Of a DNA stretch of 64,000 nucleotides, positions 18,415 to 26,373 are shown one piece after another (position 1 is the first letter of the stretch; the number at the start of each line of letters is the position of its first letter). The notes under the pieces were generated by a model that was given only the letters and a program-made list of their open reading frames with translations, made no database searches and was not told where the DNA came from. Location: contig NC_013791.2 in assembly GCF_000005825.2 (NCBI RefSeq), positions 1,054,001 to 1,118,000 of the forward strand. Direction: 5' to 3'. The stretch is from Alkalihalophilus pseudofirmus OF4. Its GTDB lineage: Bacteria > Bacillota > Bacilli > Bacillales > Bacillaceae_D. The translations under genes were made by a program, and so were the position numbers.

Positions 18415-18429
18415 GAAGCTCTCCTTTTA
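18396..18429 (+). terminator. Terminator of the small membrane protein gene
   Basis: Stem AGGAGAGCTTCCT/AGGAAGCTCTCCT around a short loop, with TTTTATT after it. The 5' arm includes the last codons of the gene. Confidence 0.85.
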
Positions 18430-18481
18430 TTGTGGTGTGTATATTAAGCATAATCTTGGGCGTTCGTACTTCTGTATTGTC

Positions 18482-18643
18482 TTAAGGTGTGTAGGTTTTA
18501 AGCTTAAATGAAAGCTTAATTTTGTCTGATAATGAACGTCTGCTGATTTCTATACGAATTAATTCAATAAAATCAGGGCTTAGGTCAAGTTCGATTGCTT
18601 TGTAATACGTTTCAATTAAAAGTTCATCAGATAAGTTATTCAT
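18482..18643 (-). CDS. sda: Sporulation kinase inhibitor Sda
   Basis: A 53-aa checkpoint protein that binds histidine kinase KinA and blocks the phosphorelay when replication is disturbed. It begins [16 protein letters not shown] and continues [15 protein letters not shown], matching the two-helix hairpin of B. subtilis Sda ([28 protein letters not shown]). The position next to yqeG is also as in B. subtilis. AAGGAG is directly adjacent to the ATG with no spacer, while a stronger AAGGAGG lies 30 nt upstream across a small hairpin. The upstream region carries DnaA-box and LexA-like sites. Confidence 0.93.
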   Translation of the reverse strand: MNNLSDELLIETYYKAIELDLSPDFIELIRIEISRRSLSDKIKLSFKLKTYTP

Positions 18644-18651
18644 CTCCTTCT

Positions 18652-18680
18652 CACCGCTGCTGCAGTGAGTTCACCTCCTT
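18652..18680 (-). promoter_or_regulatory. Unusual double ribosome-binding region of sda
   Basis: On the minus strand AAGGAGG (18680-18674) is followed by a hairpin CACTGC-AGCA-GCGGTG (18667-18652). AGAAGGAG then abuts the sda ATG directly. Neither Shine-Dalgarno sequence has normal spacing unless the hairpin folds and brings the first nearer. Confidence 0.45.
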
Positions 18681-18812
18681 AGACATGTAGTAGTCAATCG
18701 ATCATTTATCAAGGTTGTCTCATCAAGTTTGTTCTATATAAAAGAAAGTTTGCATAGTATGTAGGTTCTTAGTCTGTAAGCTGTATATACAGTTATGCTT
18801 GTCTGTACCTAA

Positions 18813-18841
18813 ATATTACCACGTCTTCTAAAAGAGAACAA
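18813..18841 (-). promoter_or_regulatory. Candidate sda promoter
   Basis: On the minus strand TTGTTC (18841-18836), a 17-nt spacer and TAATAT (18818-18813) fit a sigma-A promoter. It would give a leader of about 160 nt. The -35 lies inside the LexA-like palindrome. Confidence 0.5.
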
Positions 18842-18847
18842 TCGTTC
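18836..18847. promoter_or_regulatory. LexA/DinR-like palindrome
   Basis: GAAC-N4-GTTC, the core of the Bacillus SOS operator, overlapping the -35 of the candidate sda promoter. The outer positions fit the consensus only partly. Confidence 0.5.
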
Positions 18848-18850
18848 TGT

Positions 18851-18949
18851 TTATCCACATTTAGCGGTGGATAAGTTGTGGGTTAATTGTTTATTAGTGG
18901 AAATAAACCTTATAATTAGTAGGGGGATAAGTGTATAACGTTATCCACA
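18851..18949. promoter_or_regulatory. DnaA-box cluster upstream of sda
   Basis: Perfect TTATCCACA boxes at 18851-18859 and 18941-18949. A one-mismatch box on the other strand at 18866-18874 forms an inverted pair with the first (TTATCCAC and GTGGATAA, 8 nt apart). DnaA control of sda is known in B. subtilis. Confidence 0.8.
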
Positions 18950-19181
18950 GTGTAGAGGTATGGCGTAATTTGTCGAAAAGTTTTTTATGTTTTTATAATC
19001 AGTGGAAAGGGTTATTAAATTAAATAAAGGAAATGCGTTGAAAATTTTCAAATGTGACGGTATAGTTATGGTTTGACTACGTTTATAAATGGAAAAGTTT
19101 GCCCTGATCTGTTTAGGTATGCAAAGAGTTATATGGATAGAACATAAAAATAGCGATGTTGCTTGTTAATGAGGTGAAGTC

Positions 19182-19697
19182 ATGCTAAAGAACCTATTAC
19201 CGAATAAGTACGTAAAAAGTATTTTTGAAATTAACCTTGAAGAATTAAAGGAAGCTGGCATCAAAGGCGTGATTACAGACCTGGATAATACGCTTGTTGA
19301 GTGGGATCGTCCTGAAGCAACACCCGAAGTAAGAGAATGGTTTAAGAAGCTTCAAGAATATGGCATGAACGTTACGATTGTCTCAAATAATAACAGAAGA
19401 AGAGTTTCAGTATTTGCTGACCCCGAAGAAGTCGTATTTATTCATAATGCGAGAAAGCCAATGCGCCGAGCATTTAGACAAGCTTGTCATCAAATGGATC
19501 TTCAGCCTGAGGAGACCGTTGTTGTTGGTGATCAAATTTTTACGGATGTTCTTGGCGGAAACAGAGCTGGCCTGCAAACGATCTTGGTTGTGCCAGTAGC
19601 GAAAACGGATGGTTTGGCCACAAAATTAAATCGCAGGATGGAACGTGTCGTATTAAATTGGATGCGAAAACGTGGAATGATTCAATGGGAGGAGTAA
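19182..19697 (+). CDS. yqeG: HAD-superfamily phosphatase YqeG
   Basis: 171-aa cytosolic HAD phosphatase of the YqeG type. Motif I is DLDNTLVEW, motif II is VSNN, and motif III/IV is VVGDQIFTDVLGGNRAG. Related to phosphatidylglycerophosphate phosphatases in other organisms, but its Bacillus substrate is not established. GAGGTGAAGTC precedes the ATG. The gene opens the yqe operon and its stop is 2 bp before yqeH. Confidence 0.93.
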   Translation: MLKNLLPNKYVKSIFEINLEELKEAGIKGVITDLDNTLVEWDRPEATPEVREWFKKLQEYGMNVTIVSNNNRRRVSVFADPEEVVFIHNARKPMRRAFRQACHQMDLQPEETVVVGDQIFTDVLGGNRAGLQTILVVPVAKTDGLATKLNRRMERVVLNWMRKRGMIQWEE

Positions 19698-19699
19698 AT

Positions 19700-20812
19700 A
19701 TGGAAGAACAAACGATCACATGTGCTGGCTGTGGTGTACAGATTCAGACAGAAGATAAAAACGAGACAGGTTATGCACCTAAATCCGCACTAGAGCGAGA
19801 GGTTATTATTTGTCAACGCTGCTTTAGGTTAAAGCATTATAATGAAGTACAAGATGTTTCATTAACAGATGATGATTTTCTGAAGTTGTTAAATACATTA
19901 GGACATACAGATTCTCTAATTGTAAAAGTGGTAGACATCTTTGATTTTAATGGAAGCTGGCTGCCTGGTCTGCACAGGTTTGTAGGGAATAATGATGTCT
20001 TGCTAGTTGGAAACAAAGTGGATCTACTGCCTAAATCCTTAAAAAGAAACCGTCTCATTAACTGGATGAAGAAATCTGCTAAGGAAAACGGCCTCAAGCC
20101 TGTTGATGTTCTTCTAATGAGTGCAGAAAAGGGTGAAGGGGTACTAGATATTGCATCTGAGATAGACCGCCTGCGTGATGGACGAGATGTCTATGTCGTT
20201 GGATGCACGAACGTAGGAAAGTCTACATTTATTAACCGGATTATTAAAGAATTCGGAGGTGATACCGAACAGTTAATCACAACATCTCATTTCCCAGGGA
20301 CGACACTCGATATGATTGATATCCCGCTTGATGATGGGTCAGCGCTCTATGATACGCCAGGTATTATAAATCATCATCAAATGGCTCACTTTGTTGATAA
20401 GAAAGAGCTTAAGCAAATTACACCTAAAAAAGAAATTAAACCGATGGTGTTTCAATTAAATGAAGGACAAACGCTTTATTTTGGAGGAATGGCTCGTTTT
20501 GATTTTGTAGCAGGTGAGCGGTCATCTTTTACATGCTTCACTTCTAATGACTTAAACATTCACCGGACAAAAAGAGAGAAAGCAGAGGAACTTTATCAAA
20601 ACCACCTTGGTGAATTATTAACGCCGCCAGGAAAAGAAAGCATGGTTGATTTTCCCCCGCTTGTAAAGCATGAGTTCACCATTAAAGATACCAAAAGTGA
20701 TATTGTTATCTCTGGGCTTGGTTGGATAACAGTCAATGATCGAAATGTAAAAGTAGAGGCTTATGCACCTAAGGGCGTAGGTGTATCCATTCGTGATTCG
20801 ATTATCTCGTAA
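19700..20812 (+). CDS. yqeH: Ribosome biogenesis GTPase YqeH
   Basis: Circularly permuted GTPase needed for 30S subunit assembly. An N-terminal zinc finger (CAGC ... CQRC) comes first. The G motifs follow in permuted order: NKVDLLP (G4), SAEKG (G5), GCTNVGKST (G1), SHFPGTT (G2) and DTPG (G3). 370 aa from the ATG at 19700, chosen because GGGAGGAG inside the yqeG end is properly spaced; the frame itself is open from 19658. Confidence 0.95.
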   Translation: MEEQTITCAGCGVQIQTEDKNETGYAPKSALEREVIICQRCFRLKHYNEVQDVSLTDDDFLKLLNTLGHTDSLIVKVVDIFDFNGSWLPGLHRFVGNNDVLLVGNKVDLLPKSLKRNRLINWMKKSAKENGLKPVDVLLMSAEKGEGVLDIASEIDRLRDGRDVYVVGCTNVGKSTFINRIIKEFGGDTEQLITTSHFPGTTLDMIDIPLDDGSALYDTPGIINHHQMAHFVDKKELKQITPKKEIKPMVFQLNEGQTLYFGGMARFDFVAGERSSFTCFTSNDLNIHRTKREKAEELYQNHLGELLTPPGKESMVDFPPLVKHEFTIKDTKSDIVISGLGWITVNDRNVKVEAYAPKGVGVSIRDSIIS

Positions 20813-20834
20813 TAGATAGAGAGGAGCACTAAAC

Positions 20835-21671
20835 ATGGGGAAACGTTTTGGGTTGATCGGTCATCCTGTGGCACACTCGATGTCACCGCAGATGCATAAT
20901 GATGCTTTTAGGGCCTGTGAAATTGATGCGGATTATGAGGCGATAGATGTGGAAGCAGGAGACCTTGAAGAAGTGATGGAAAAGATCCGCATCGGTGTAT
21001 TAGACGGTGTGAATGTTACGATCCCGCATAAAGTAGCGATCATGAGCTTCATAGACGAGATTGACCGTGAAGCCGAAAGGATCGGAGCCGTTAATACCAT
21101 TGTCAGGAACAACGGGAAGCTTGTTGGTTATAATACGGATGGCGCTGGTTATATGCAGTCGATTGAGCCTTATTTGCCTTCAAACCTTCACGATATAAAC
21201 GTATTAGTGATTGGAGCGGGGGGAGCTGCACGAGCAGTTTGTGCTTCCTTTTTAGGTGCAGGTGTGTCAAGTCTCGTTGTTGCTAATCGAACAAAAGAAA
21301 AAGCGGATACTCTTTTGAATCTTATTTCAACTAAACAGGATCAAACGAACGCCATGACACTTAGTGAAGCTGAGAAGGGATTAGAGAGGTTCGACATCAT
21401 TGTAAATACAACATCTGTCGGAATGAGCCCTTACACTGAACAAAAGCCGATCTCTCTTACGAAGTTGAAAGATAAAGCGATAGTGAGTGACTTAATCTAT
21501 AATCCGCTAGAAACAGCTTTCTTAAAGGAAGCTGCAGAACGCGGGGCAATAACAGTAAATGGAGTGGGGATGTTTGTAAATCAGGGTGCTCTGTCATTTG
21601 AATATTGGACAGGCATCAAGCCAGACCGGAAACGAATGACAAACATTGTACTCAAAACACTTGGAGGGTAA
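20835..21671 (+). CDS. aroE: Shikimate dehydrogenase
   Basis: NADP-dependent reduction of 3-dehydroshikimate to shikimate in aromatic amino-acid synthesis. 278 aa. Substrate-binding HPVAHSMSPQMHN and NVTIPHK (catalytic Lys) are followed by NTDGAGY and the nucleotide-binding GAGGAARAV. GAGAGGAG precedes the ATG. It is embedded in the yqe operon as in B. subtilis. Confidence 0.96.
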   Translation: MGKRFGLIGHPVAHSMSPQMHNDAFRACEIDADYEAIDVEAGDLEEVMEKIRIGVLDGVNVTIPHKVAIMSFIDEIDREAERIGAVNTIVRNNGKLVGYNTDGAGYMQSIEPYLPSNLHDINVLVIGAGGAARAVCASFLGAGVSSLVVANRTKEKADTLLNLISTKQDQTNAMTLSEAEKGLERFDIIVNTTSVGMSPYTEQKPISLTKLKDKAIVSDLIYNPLETAFLKEAAERGAITVNGVGMFVNQGALSFEYWTGIKPDRKRMTNIVLKTLGG

Positions 21672-21676
21672 AAACT

Positions 21677-21967
21677 ATGTTAACAGGAAAGCAAAAACGT
21701 TTCTTAAGATCAAAAGCACATCACTTAACACCAATCTTTCAGGTTGGAAAAGGTGGCGTAAATGAAAATATGATTGAGCAGATTGATGATGTACTAGAAG
21801 CAAGAGAATTAATTAAAGTCAGTGTGCTGCAAAATTGCGAATTCGATAAAGACGAGGTAGCAAAGGAATTATCAGAAGGGGCAAAAGCAGAACTTGTTCA
21901 GGTAATAGGAAGTACCATTGTTCTTTATAAAGAATCAAAAGAAAATAAAGAAATTATTCTTCCGTAA
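21677..21967 (+). CDS. yhbY: CRM-domain RNA-binding protein YhbY/YqeI
   Basis: 96-aa ribosome-associated RNA-binding protein. It shows LTGKQKRFLRSKAHHL and the GKGG loop (FQVGKGGVNENMI) of the CRM fold. The frame extends back to 21605 inside aroE, but GGAGGG is spaced before the ATG at 21677. It probably works with YqeH in subunit assembly. Confidence 0.93.
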   Translation: MLTGKQKRFLRSKAHHLTPIFQVGKGGVNENMIEQIDDVLEARELIKVSVLQNCEFDKDEVAKELSEGAKAELVQVIGSTIVLYKESKENKEIILP

Positions 21968-21993
21968 TCCTGCAGGGGTCAAAGGAGGCAGGG

Positions 21994-22584
21994 ATGATGA
22001 GAGTTGGATTGTTTGGCGGGACATTTGATCCGCCTCATCTTGGACATATGATGCTAGCTGAGCATACCAGAGTGGAGTGTGAGCTTGATCAAGTTTGGTT
22101 CATCCCAGCATCTACTCCGCCTCACAAAAAGCGTCCAGATATGTCCTCTATAGAGGAAAGGCTTGAATTGGTAACAGTTGCGACCAGGAGCAACCCACAT
22201 TTTTATGTTTCTACAATAGAGAGAGATCGAGGCGGCCGTTCATATACGATTGATACGGTAAAGCAATTGAAAGAACAGTATCCAGATTATACGTTCTTTT
22301 TTATTATCGGCGGGGATATGGTGGAGTCTCTTCCAAGCTGGGCTGGGATTGAGGATCTAATAAACCTTATTACGTTTATTGGGGTGAATAGGCCTGGATA
22401 TTCTCCTTCCCCTGTATATAAGGATCATCTCCACCATATTCATTTTCCACAAATCGATCTTTCTTCCACCGACATACGACAAAGAGTAAGAGAAGGTAAA
22501 TCGATACGCTATTTCGTTCAAGAGGAAGTAGCAGTTATGATAAGGGAGAGTAAGTTGTATGGAGAGGGAGACGGCACTAAATAA
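21994..22584 (+). CDS. nadD: Nicotinate-mononucleotide adenylyltransferase
   Basis: Forms deamido-NAD from NaMN and ATP. The nucleotidyltransferase motif GGTFDPPHLGHM is at the N-terminus and SSTDIRQRV near the C-terminus. 196 aa; the second ATG (21997) is equally possible given AAAGGAGG 5-8 nt upstream. Its 3' end overlaps yqeK by 26 nt. Confidence 0.96.
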   Translation: MMRVGLFGGTFDPPHLGHMMLAEHTRVECELDQVWFIPASTPPHKKRPDMSSIEERLELVTVATRSNPHFYVSTIERDRGGRSYTIDTVKQLKEQYPDYTFFFIIGGDMVESLPSWAGIEDLINLITFIGVNRPGYSPSPVYKDHLHHIHFPQIDLSSTDIRQRVREGKSIRYFVQEEVAVMIRESKLYGEGDGTK

Positions 22585-23134
22585 AGTTAAGCCTCATTTA
22601 ACCGAACACCGCTATCAACATACTCTTGGTGTTGTTGAAACGGCGATTTTACTGGCAGAAAGATATGGTGCAGACCAGAAGAAAGCGGAACTTGCAGCTA
22701 TTTTTCATGATTATGCAAAATTTCGAGACAAACAAGAAATGAGAGACCTCATCCAGTCAACTTTAAAAGAAAAAGATGTATTAGGTTATGGAGATGAGTT
22801 ACTTCATGCCCCGTGTGGTGCATACTATGTAAAAGAGGAAGTCGGGATCTCAGATGAAGATGTCTTAAATGCGATCCGGTACCACACAACAGGCAAGCCT
22901 GATATGACCTTGCTTGAAAAGGTTGTTTTCCTAGCTGATTATATTGAACCGGGAAGACAATTCAAGGGAGTTGCTGAGGTTAGGGAGCTAAGTGAAAAGG
23001 ATTTAGATGAAGCGATCATTAAATCACTTGAAAATACGATTACTTTTCTAATGAAAAGAAGACAGCCTGTGTATCCTGACACATTAAACACATACAATCA
23101 ATTAATTAAAACGAAAAGGGGTTTGAATAAATGA
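22559..23134 (+). CDS. yqeK: HD-domain hydrolase YqeK (symmetrical Ap4A hydrolase)
   Basis: 191-aa HD-superfamily protein. The metal ligands are in EHRYQHTLGV, IFHDYAK and IRYHTTGKPDM. YqeK proteins cut diadenosine tetraphosphate symmetrically into two ADP. The start lies within nadD, following GGGAGAG. The stop overlaps the rsfS start (ATGA). Confidence 0.92.
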   Translation: MERETALNKVKPHLTEHRYQHTLGVVETAILLAERYGADQKKAELAAIFHDYAKFRDKQEMRDLIQSTLKEKDVLGYGDELLHAPCGAYYVKEEVGISDEDVLNAIRYHTTGKPDMTLLEKVVFLADYIEPGRQFKGVAEVRELSEKDLDEAIIKSLENTITFLMKRRQPVYPDTLNTYNQLIKTKRGLNK

Positions 23135-23484
23135 GTGAATCAAGATTATTAACACTTGCCATTAATGCAATTGATGATAAACGTGCTGAGAATATTGTTG
23201 GATTAAATATGAAGGGGATTTCACTGATAGCAGATTATTTCGTGATCTGCCATGGTAATTCCGAAAAGCAGGTACAAGCTATTGCTCATGAACTTAAAAA
23301 AGTGGCACAAGAAGAAGGAATTGAAATTAAACGTCTTGAAGGATTCGATCAAGCGCGCTGGATTTTAGTTGACCTCGGAGATGTTGTGGTCCACATCTTC
23401 CATAAAGATGAACGTACGTACTATAACTTAGAGAAACTATGGGGAGATGCTCCAACCATTGAAATTGAAAGGGTCTTAAGTTAA
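23131..23484 (+). CDS. rsfS: Ribosomal silencing factor RsfS
   Basis: 117-aa DUF143/Iojap protein that binds L14 on the 50S subunit and prevents subunit joining in starvation. Characteristic stretches are ADYFVICHGNSEKQVQAIA and GDVVVHIFHKDERTYYNLEKLW. GGGG precedes the ATG and the gene overlaps yqeK by 4 nt. Confidence 0.95.
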   Translation: MSESRLLTLAINAIDDKRAENIVGLNMKGISLIADYFVICHGNSEKQVQAIAHELKKVAQEEGIEIKRLEGFDQARWILVDLGDVVVHIFHKDERTYYNLEKLWGDAPTIEIERVLS

Positions 23485-24350
23485 TGGAATTAAAACCTGG
23501 CTATACCGTGACACTGAAAGTAGCTCGTCAGGCAAAGTTTGGGTATTTTTTAAGTGATGGCAATACGGATATTCTTCTTCATCAAAATGATATAGAAGGT
23601 GAAGAAGAACTAGAAATTGGATCAAACATTGAGGTCTTCTTGTATCACGATCATGAAAAACGCTTATCCGCAACAATGAAACAACCGATTGTACAAGGCG
23701 AGGGATTTGCTTGGCTGAAAGTAGTCTCGATTAAAACGGGGCATGGTGTCTTCTTATATAATGGAATATCTCGCGATTTATTCTTATCAATGGATGAATT
23801 GCCAACTGACCGTAATTTATGGCCAAAGCCTGACGATGTTCTTCCTGTGTCCTATACATGGGATAAGAAAGGGCGCTTAATGGCACGTCTTGTAAAAGGT
23901 CAACCGATTGAAGAACAATCGAAAAAAGCATCTGAGATCCTCATGAATAAAGAAGTAAAAGGCCGTGTCTATCATTATCTTGATGAGGGAGCAGCCATAT
24001 TCACGGAAGAAGGGTATTTAGCTTACCTTCACGATAATGAAATGTCAAGAGAGCCTCGTTACGGGGAGGAAGTAACCGTTCGTGTTATCTATGTGCGTGA
24101 AGACGGTCGTCTGAATGTCACGATGCACCCCCTTCGCTCGGAGCGTCAAGAAGATGATGCCACTAAGCTTGTTCGCTACATGGAAGAGCGCGGCGGTCAG
24201 ATGCCTTATTGGGACAAGTCTCAGCCGGAAGACATTAAACACCGCTTTAACATAAGTAAGGCAGCATTTAAGCGTGCACTTGGTAAGCTTCTAAAAGAAG
24301 GAAAAGTTGAGCAGTGCGATGGCTGGACGTATTTAAAGGAGAAAAAATGA
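23484..24350 (+). CDS. cvfB: S1-domain RNA-binding protein (CvfB/YitL family)
   Basis: 288-aa protein with tandem S1-like OB folds (residues about 1-60, 70-135 and 150-215) and a C-terminal winged-helix-like end (FNISKAAFKRALGKLLKEGKVEQ). This is the CvfB architecture. CvfB affects virulence and gene expression in Staphylococcus; its RNA target is unclear. The start shares one base with the rsfS stop (TAATG) and the end overlaps yqeM, so it is fully built into the operon. In B. subtilis the homologue yitL lies elsewhere. Confidence 0.87.
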   Translation: MELKPGYTVTLKVARQAKFGYFLSDGNTDILLHQNDIEGEEELEIGSNIEVFLYHDHEKRLSATMKQPIVQGEGFAWLKVVSIKTGHGVFLYNGISRDLFLSMDELPTDRNLWPKPDDVLPVSYTWDKKGRLMARLVKGQPIEEQSKKASEILMNKEVKGRVYHYLDEGAAIFTEEGYLAYLHDNEMSREPRYGEEVTVRVIYVREDGRLNVTMHPLRSERQEDDATKLVRYMEERGGQMPYWDKSQPEDIKHRFNISKAAFKRALGKLLKEGKVEQCDGWTYLKEKK

Positions 24351-25099
24351 ATTATCAAGTTTTTGCTGCTCTGTATGATCAGTTGATGGCTGATGCACCG
24401 TACGATGAGTGGCTTTCTTTTACAAAAAAAACACTAGGTGTTGATTATTTAGAAGGAATTCAGATCCTAGATGTCGGGTGCGGTACAGGAGAGCTTCTTC
24501 TTTCGATGCTTGATGAGGGTGCTGATGTTACTGGGGTAGATTTATCAAGTGAGATGCTCGTTGTTGCACGAGATAAATGTATGAAAAAAGGAGTTTCCCC
24601 GCTCCTGATCCATCAGGATATGCGAAAGCTCGGTGATCTAGGTCAATATGATGTGGCAACGATCTTTTGCGATTCGCTAAATTATTTAGAGACGCCTGAT
24701 GATGTTAAAGCAGCCCTCCATTCTGTGTCACAAAATGTGGTGGATAACGGCTGGCTTTTATTTGATGTCCACTCGATTTCAAAAATTGAGGATGAATTCG
24801 TTGGTCAAACGTTTGCAGATTCTGAGGAAGAGATTTCATATATCTGGCATTCTTTTCCTGGTGAGTATCAGAATAGTGTAGAGCATGAACTCACTTTTTT
24901 TGTTAAGCAAGAAAACGGCTTATATGAAAGATATGAAGAGCTTCATAAACAACGTACCTATTCAGTAGAAGAGTACACGACATGGCTTCTTGAGGCTGGT
25001 TTTGAGGTCGAAGCGGTGACTGCCGACTTTTCATCAGAGATCCCTTCAGAAGAAAGCATGAGAATTTTCTTTGCTGCGCGAAAGAAAAAAAGAGGATAA
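24347..25099 (+). CDS. yqeM: SAM-dependent methyltransferase YqeM
   Basis: 250-aa class I methyltransferase. SAM-binding motif I is ILDVGCGTGELLLSM, followed by VTGVDLSSEML. Its substrate is unknown. The frame opens at 24314, but AAGGAG is spaced before the ATG at 24347, which overlaps the cvfB stop (ATGA). It ends the yqe operon at a hairpin shared with comER. Confidence 0.9.
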   Translation: MNYQVFAALYDQLMADAPYDEWLSFTKKTLGVDYLEGIQILDVGCGTGELLLSMLDEGADVTGVDLSSEMLVVARDKCMKKGVSPLLIHQDMRKLGDLGQYDVATIFCDSLNYLETPDDVKAALHSVSQNVVDNGWLLFDVHSISKIEDEFVGQTFADSEEEISYIWHSFPGEYQNSVEHELTFFVKQENGLYERYEELHKQRTYSVEEYTTWLLEAGFEVEAVTADFSSEIPSEESMRIFFAARKKKRG

Positions 25100-25114
25100 T
25101 GTGAATTAATGTCG

Positions 25115-25151
25115 AAAAAAACAGGGGAAGCAATGCTTTCCCCTGTTTTTT
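25115..25151. terminator. Bidirectional terminator between yqeM and comER
   Basis: Stem ACAGGGGAA/TTCCCCTGT with A-run before and T-run after, between convergent genes. Confidence 0.88.
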
Positions 25152-25986
25152 ATTTATTTGTCGCTTGGTTTGTGAAGGCTTCAAGTATTTTCTTTTGTTC
25201 GTGATAGTATTTTGCATGAGTTTGCTGAAATAAATGGTCGAACATATGACCAACTTCCTGTTCGAGTACTTTAATCCCTTCTCCGGTAATTCCCCCTGGC
25301 ACACAAACTCGTTCTTGTAAGGTAGGTAAGGTATAGTGTCCTTGCTCTAACAGGCGGCCCATACCTATGATCATATTTGTCGCAAGAGTAGTGGCGTCTT
25401 CTTTAGATATCTCTGTTTGTCTCACAGCCCCGTCAATAAACTGTTGTAATAAATAACTGAAAAAAGCCGGCCCGCAGCTTACGATATCTGAAGATACCCG
25501 AGTAATGTTTTCCTCAATTTCAAGTGGTTCTGAGAAATGACTCATAAAGGCATGCACTTGTTTTTGGTCTTCGGTGGTGCAGCGCTTGCCGTAGCTGATC
25601 AGTGTAGAACCTGCTGAGGCACGGTTAAGAATGGTCGGTATAATACGGGCTACTTTACAGTCAACTTTACTCTCAAGCAATTCTACAGAGATTGGACTCG
25701 TAATAGAGATGCATAATTGCTTTTGTGTACAGACCGGAGCTATTTCATCAATCACACATGCAAACTGAAGCGGCTTGACACAGACAAAAAAATAATCAGA
25801 GCGTTTGACTGCTTCAGCGATTGTATCTGCTACATGAATGGCAGGGTACGCCTCTTTTGCTTTTAAGGCTTTTTCTTTTGTACGATTGATTACAGTTATA
25901 TCTTTCTCTTTTATTACTCCGGAATCAAGAAATGACTCAAGTAAAATCGTCCCCATACTGCCAAGCCCAATGATTCCAACCCTCAT
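25150..25986 (-). CDS. comER: ComER, pyrroline-5-carboxylate reductase-like protein
   Basis: 278-aa member of the ProC family with the dinucleotide-binding GIIGLGSMG at the N-terminus and the C-terminal catalytic-domain stretch VCVPGGITGEGIKVLE. ComER is transcribed opposite to comEA in B. subtilis and has been linked to sporulation and biofilm in relatives. A true ProC role is less likely given the synteny. Start at 25986 (AAGGAGG upstream) rather than 26019. Confidence 0.88.
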   Translation of the reverse strand: MRVGIIGLGSMGTILLESFLDSGVIKEKDITVINRTKEKALKAKEAYPAIHVADTIAEAVKRSDYFFVCVKPLQFACVIDEIAPVCTQKQLCISITSPISVELLESKVDCKVARIIPTILNRASAGSTLISYGKRCTTEDQKQVHAFMSHFSEPLEIEENITRVSSDIVSCGPAFFSYLLQQFIDGAVRQTEISKEDATTLATNMIIGMGRLLEQGHYTLPTLQERVCVPGGITGEGIKVLEQEVGHMFDHLFQQTHAKYYHEQKKILEAFTNQATNK

Positions 25987-26073
25987 CTGAAAATCCCCTC
26001 CTTCTCCAAAACGTCCCAAAACGATATCGTTATCACAAGCGTATGAAGAAGGCAGGGTAAGTATGTGTCTTTA

Positions 26074-26331
26074 TTATTTGGATTTATTTATGTATTCTCG
26101 TACCATATCGGTCGTTACTTCTTTTCTAGGAGGGAAGTAAAAGTCTTGAGCAATTTGATTCATCTCCTTTGTAATCGCATTTACTTCATTCAGCGAAATA
26201 TGTAAACCTTTCTTAGCGTCTTCTACTACCCGGTCGATGGCCGCCTCTCTTTTCTCATCTAATGCTAGAAATTCCTTTTGTGCTCTGCGATGGTTTGTTA
26301 CTTGCTCAGCAATTTGTAAATGTACGCTCAT
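26074..26331 (-). CDS. Small conserved Bacillus protein (DUF2533-like)
   Basis: 85-aa soluble, highly charged, helical protein: MSVHLQIAEQVTNH, then FLALDEKREAAID and NAITKEMNQIA. It resembles the DUF2533 family of Bacillus, from memory. Function unknown. GGAAG lies about 9 nt before the ATG at 26331. It starts 42 bp from the comEA start in divergent orientation, so the two control regions must overlap each other's 5' ends. Confidence 0.7.
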   Translation of the reverse strand: MSVHLQIAEQVTNHRRAQKEFLALDEKREAAIDRVVEDAKKGLHISLNEVNAITKEMNQIAQDFYFPPRKEVTTDMVREYINKSK

Positions 26332-26373
26332 TTTAGTGTCTTCCTTTCTAATAACATGATGGAGGTTATTCTT

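Larger units (their letters stand above)
18644..19181. other. Divergent control region of sda and yqeG
   Basis: 538 bp holding a candidate sda promoter (minus), a LexA-like palindrome, DnaA boxes and a candidate yqeG promoter (plus: TTGTCG 18970-18975, 18-nt spacer, TATAAT 18994-18999). TTTGTCGAAAA at 18969-18979 also fits the Spo0A-box consensus. That short motif recurs by chance, so it is noted only. Confidence 0.6.

Noticed and set aside
18969-18979. Spo0A box TTTGTCGAAAA upstream of yqeG
   Set aside because: The 7-bp core TGTCGAA also occurs in unrelated places (for example near 4334 and 25110), so it was not scored as a separate finding.
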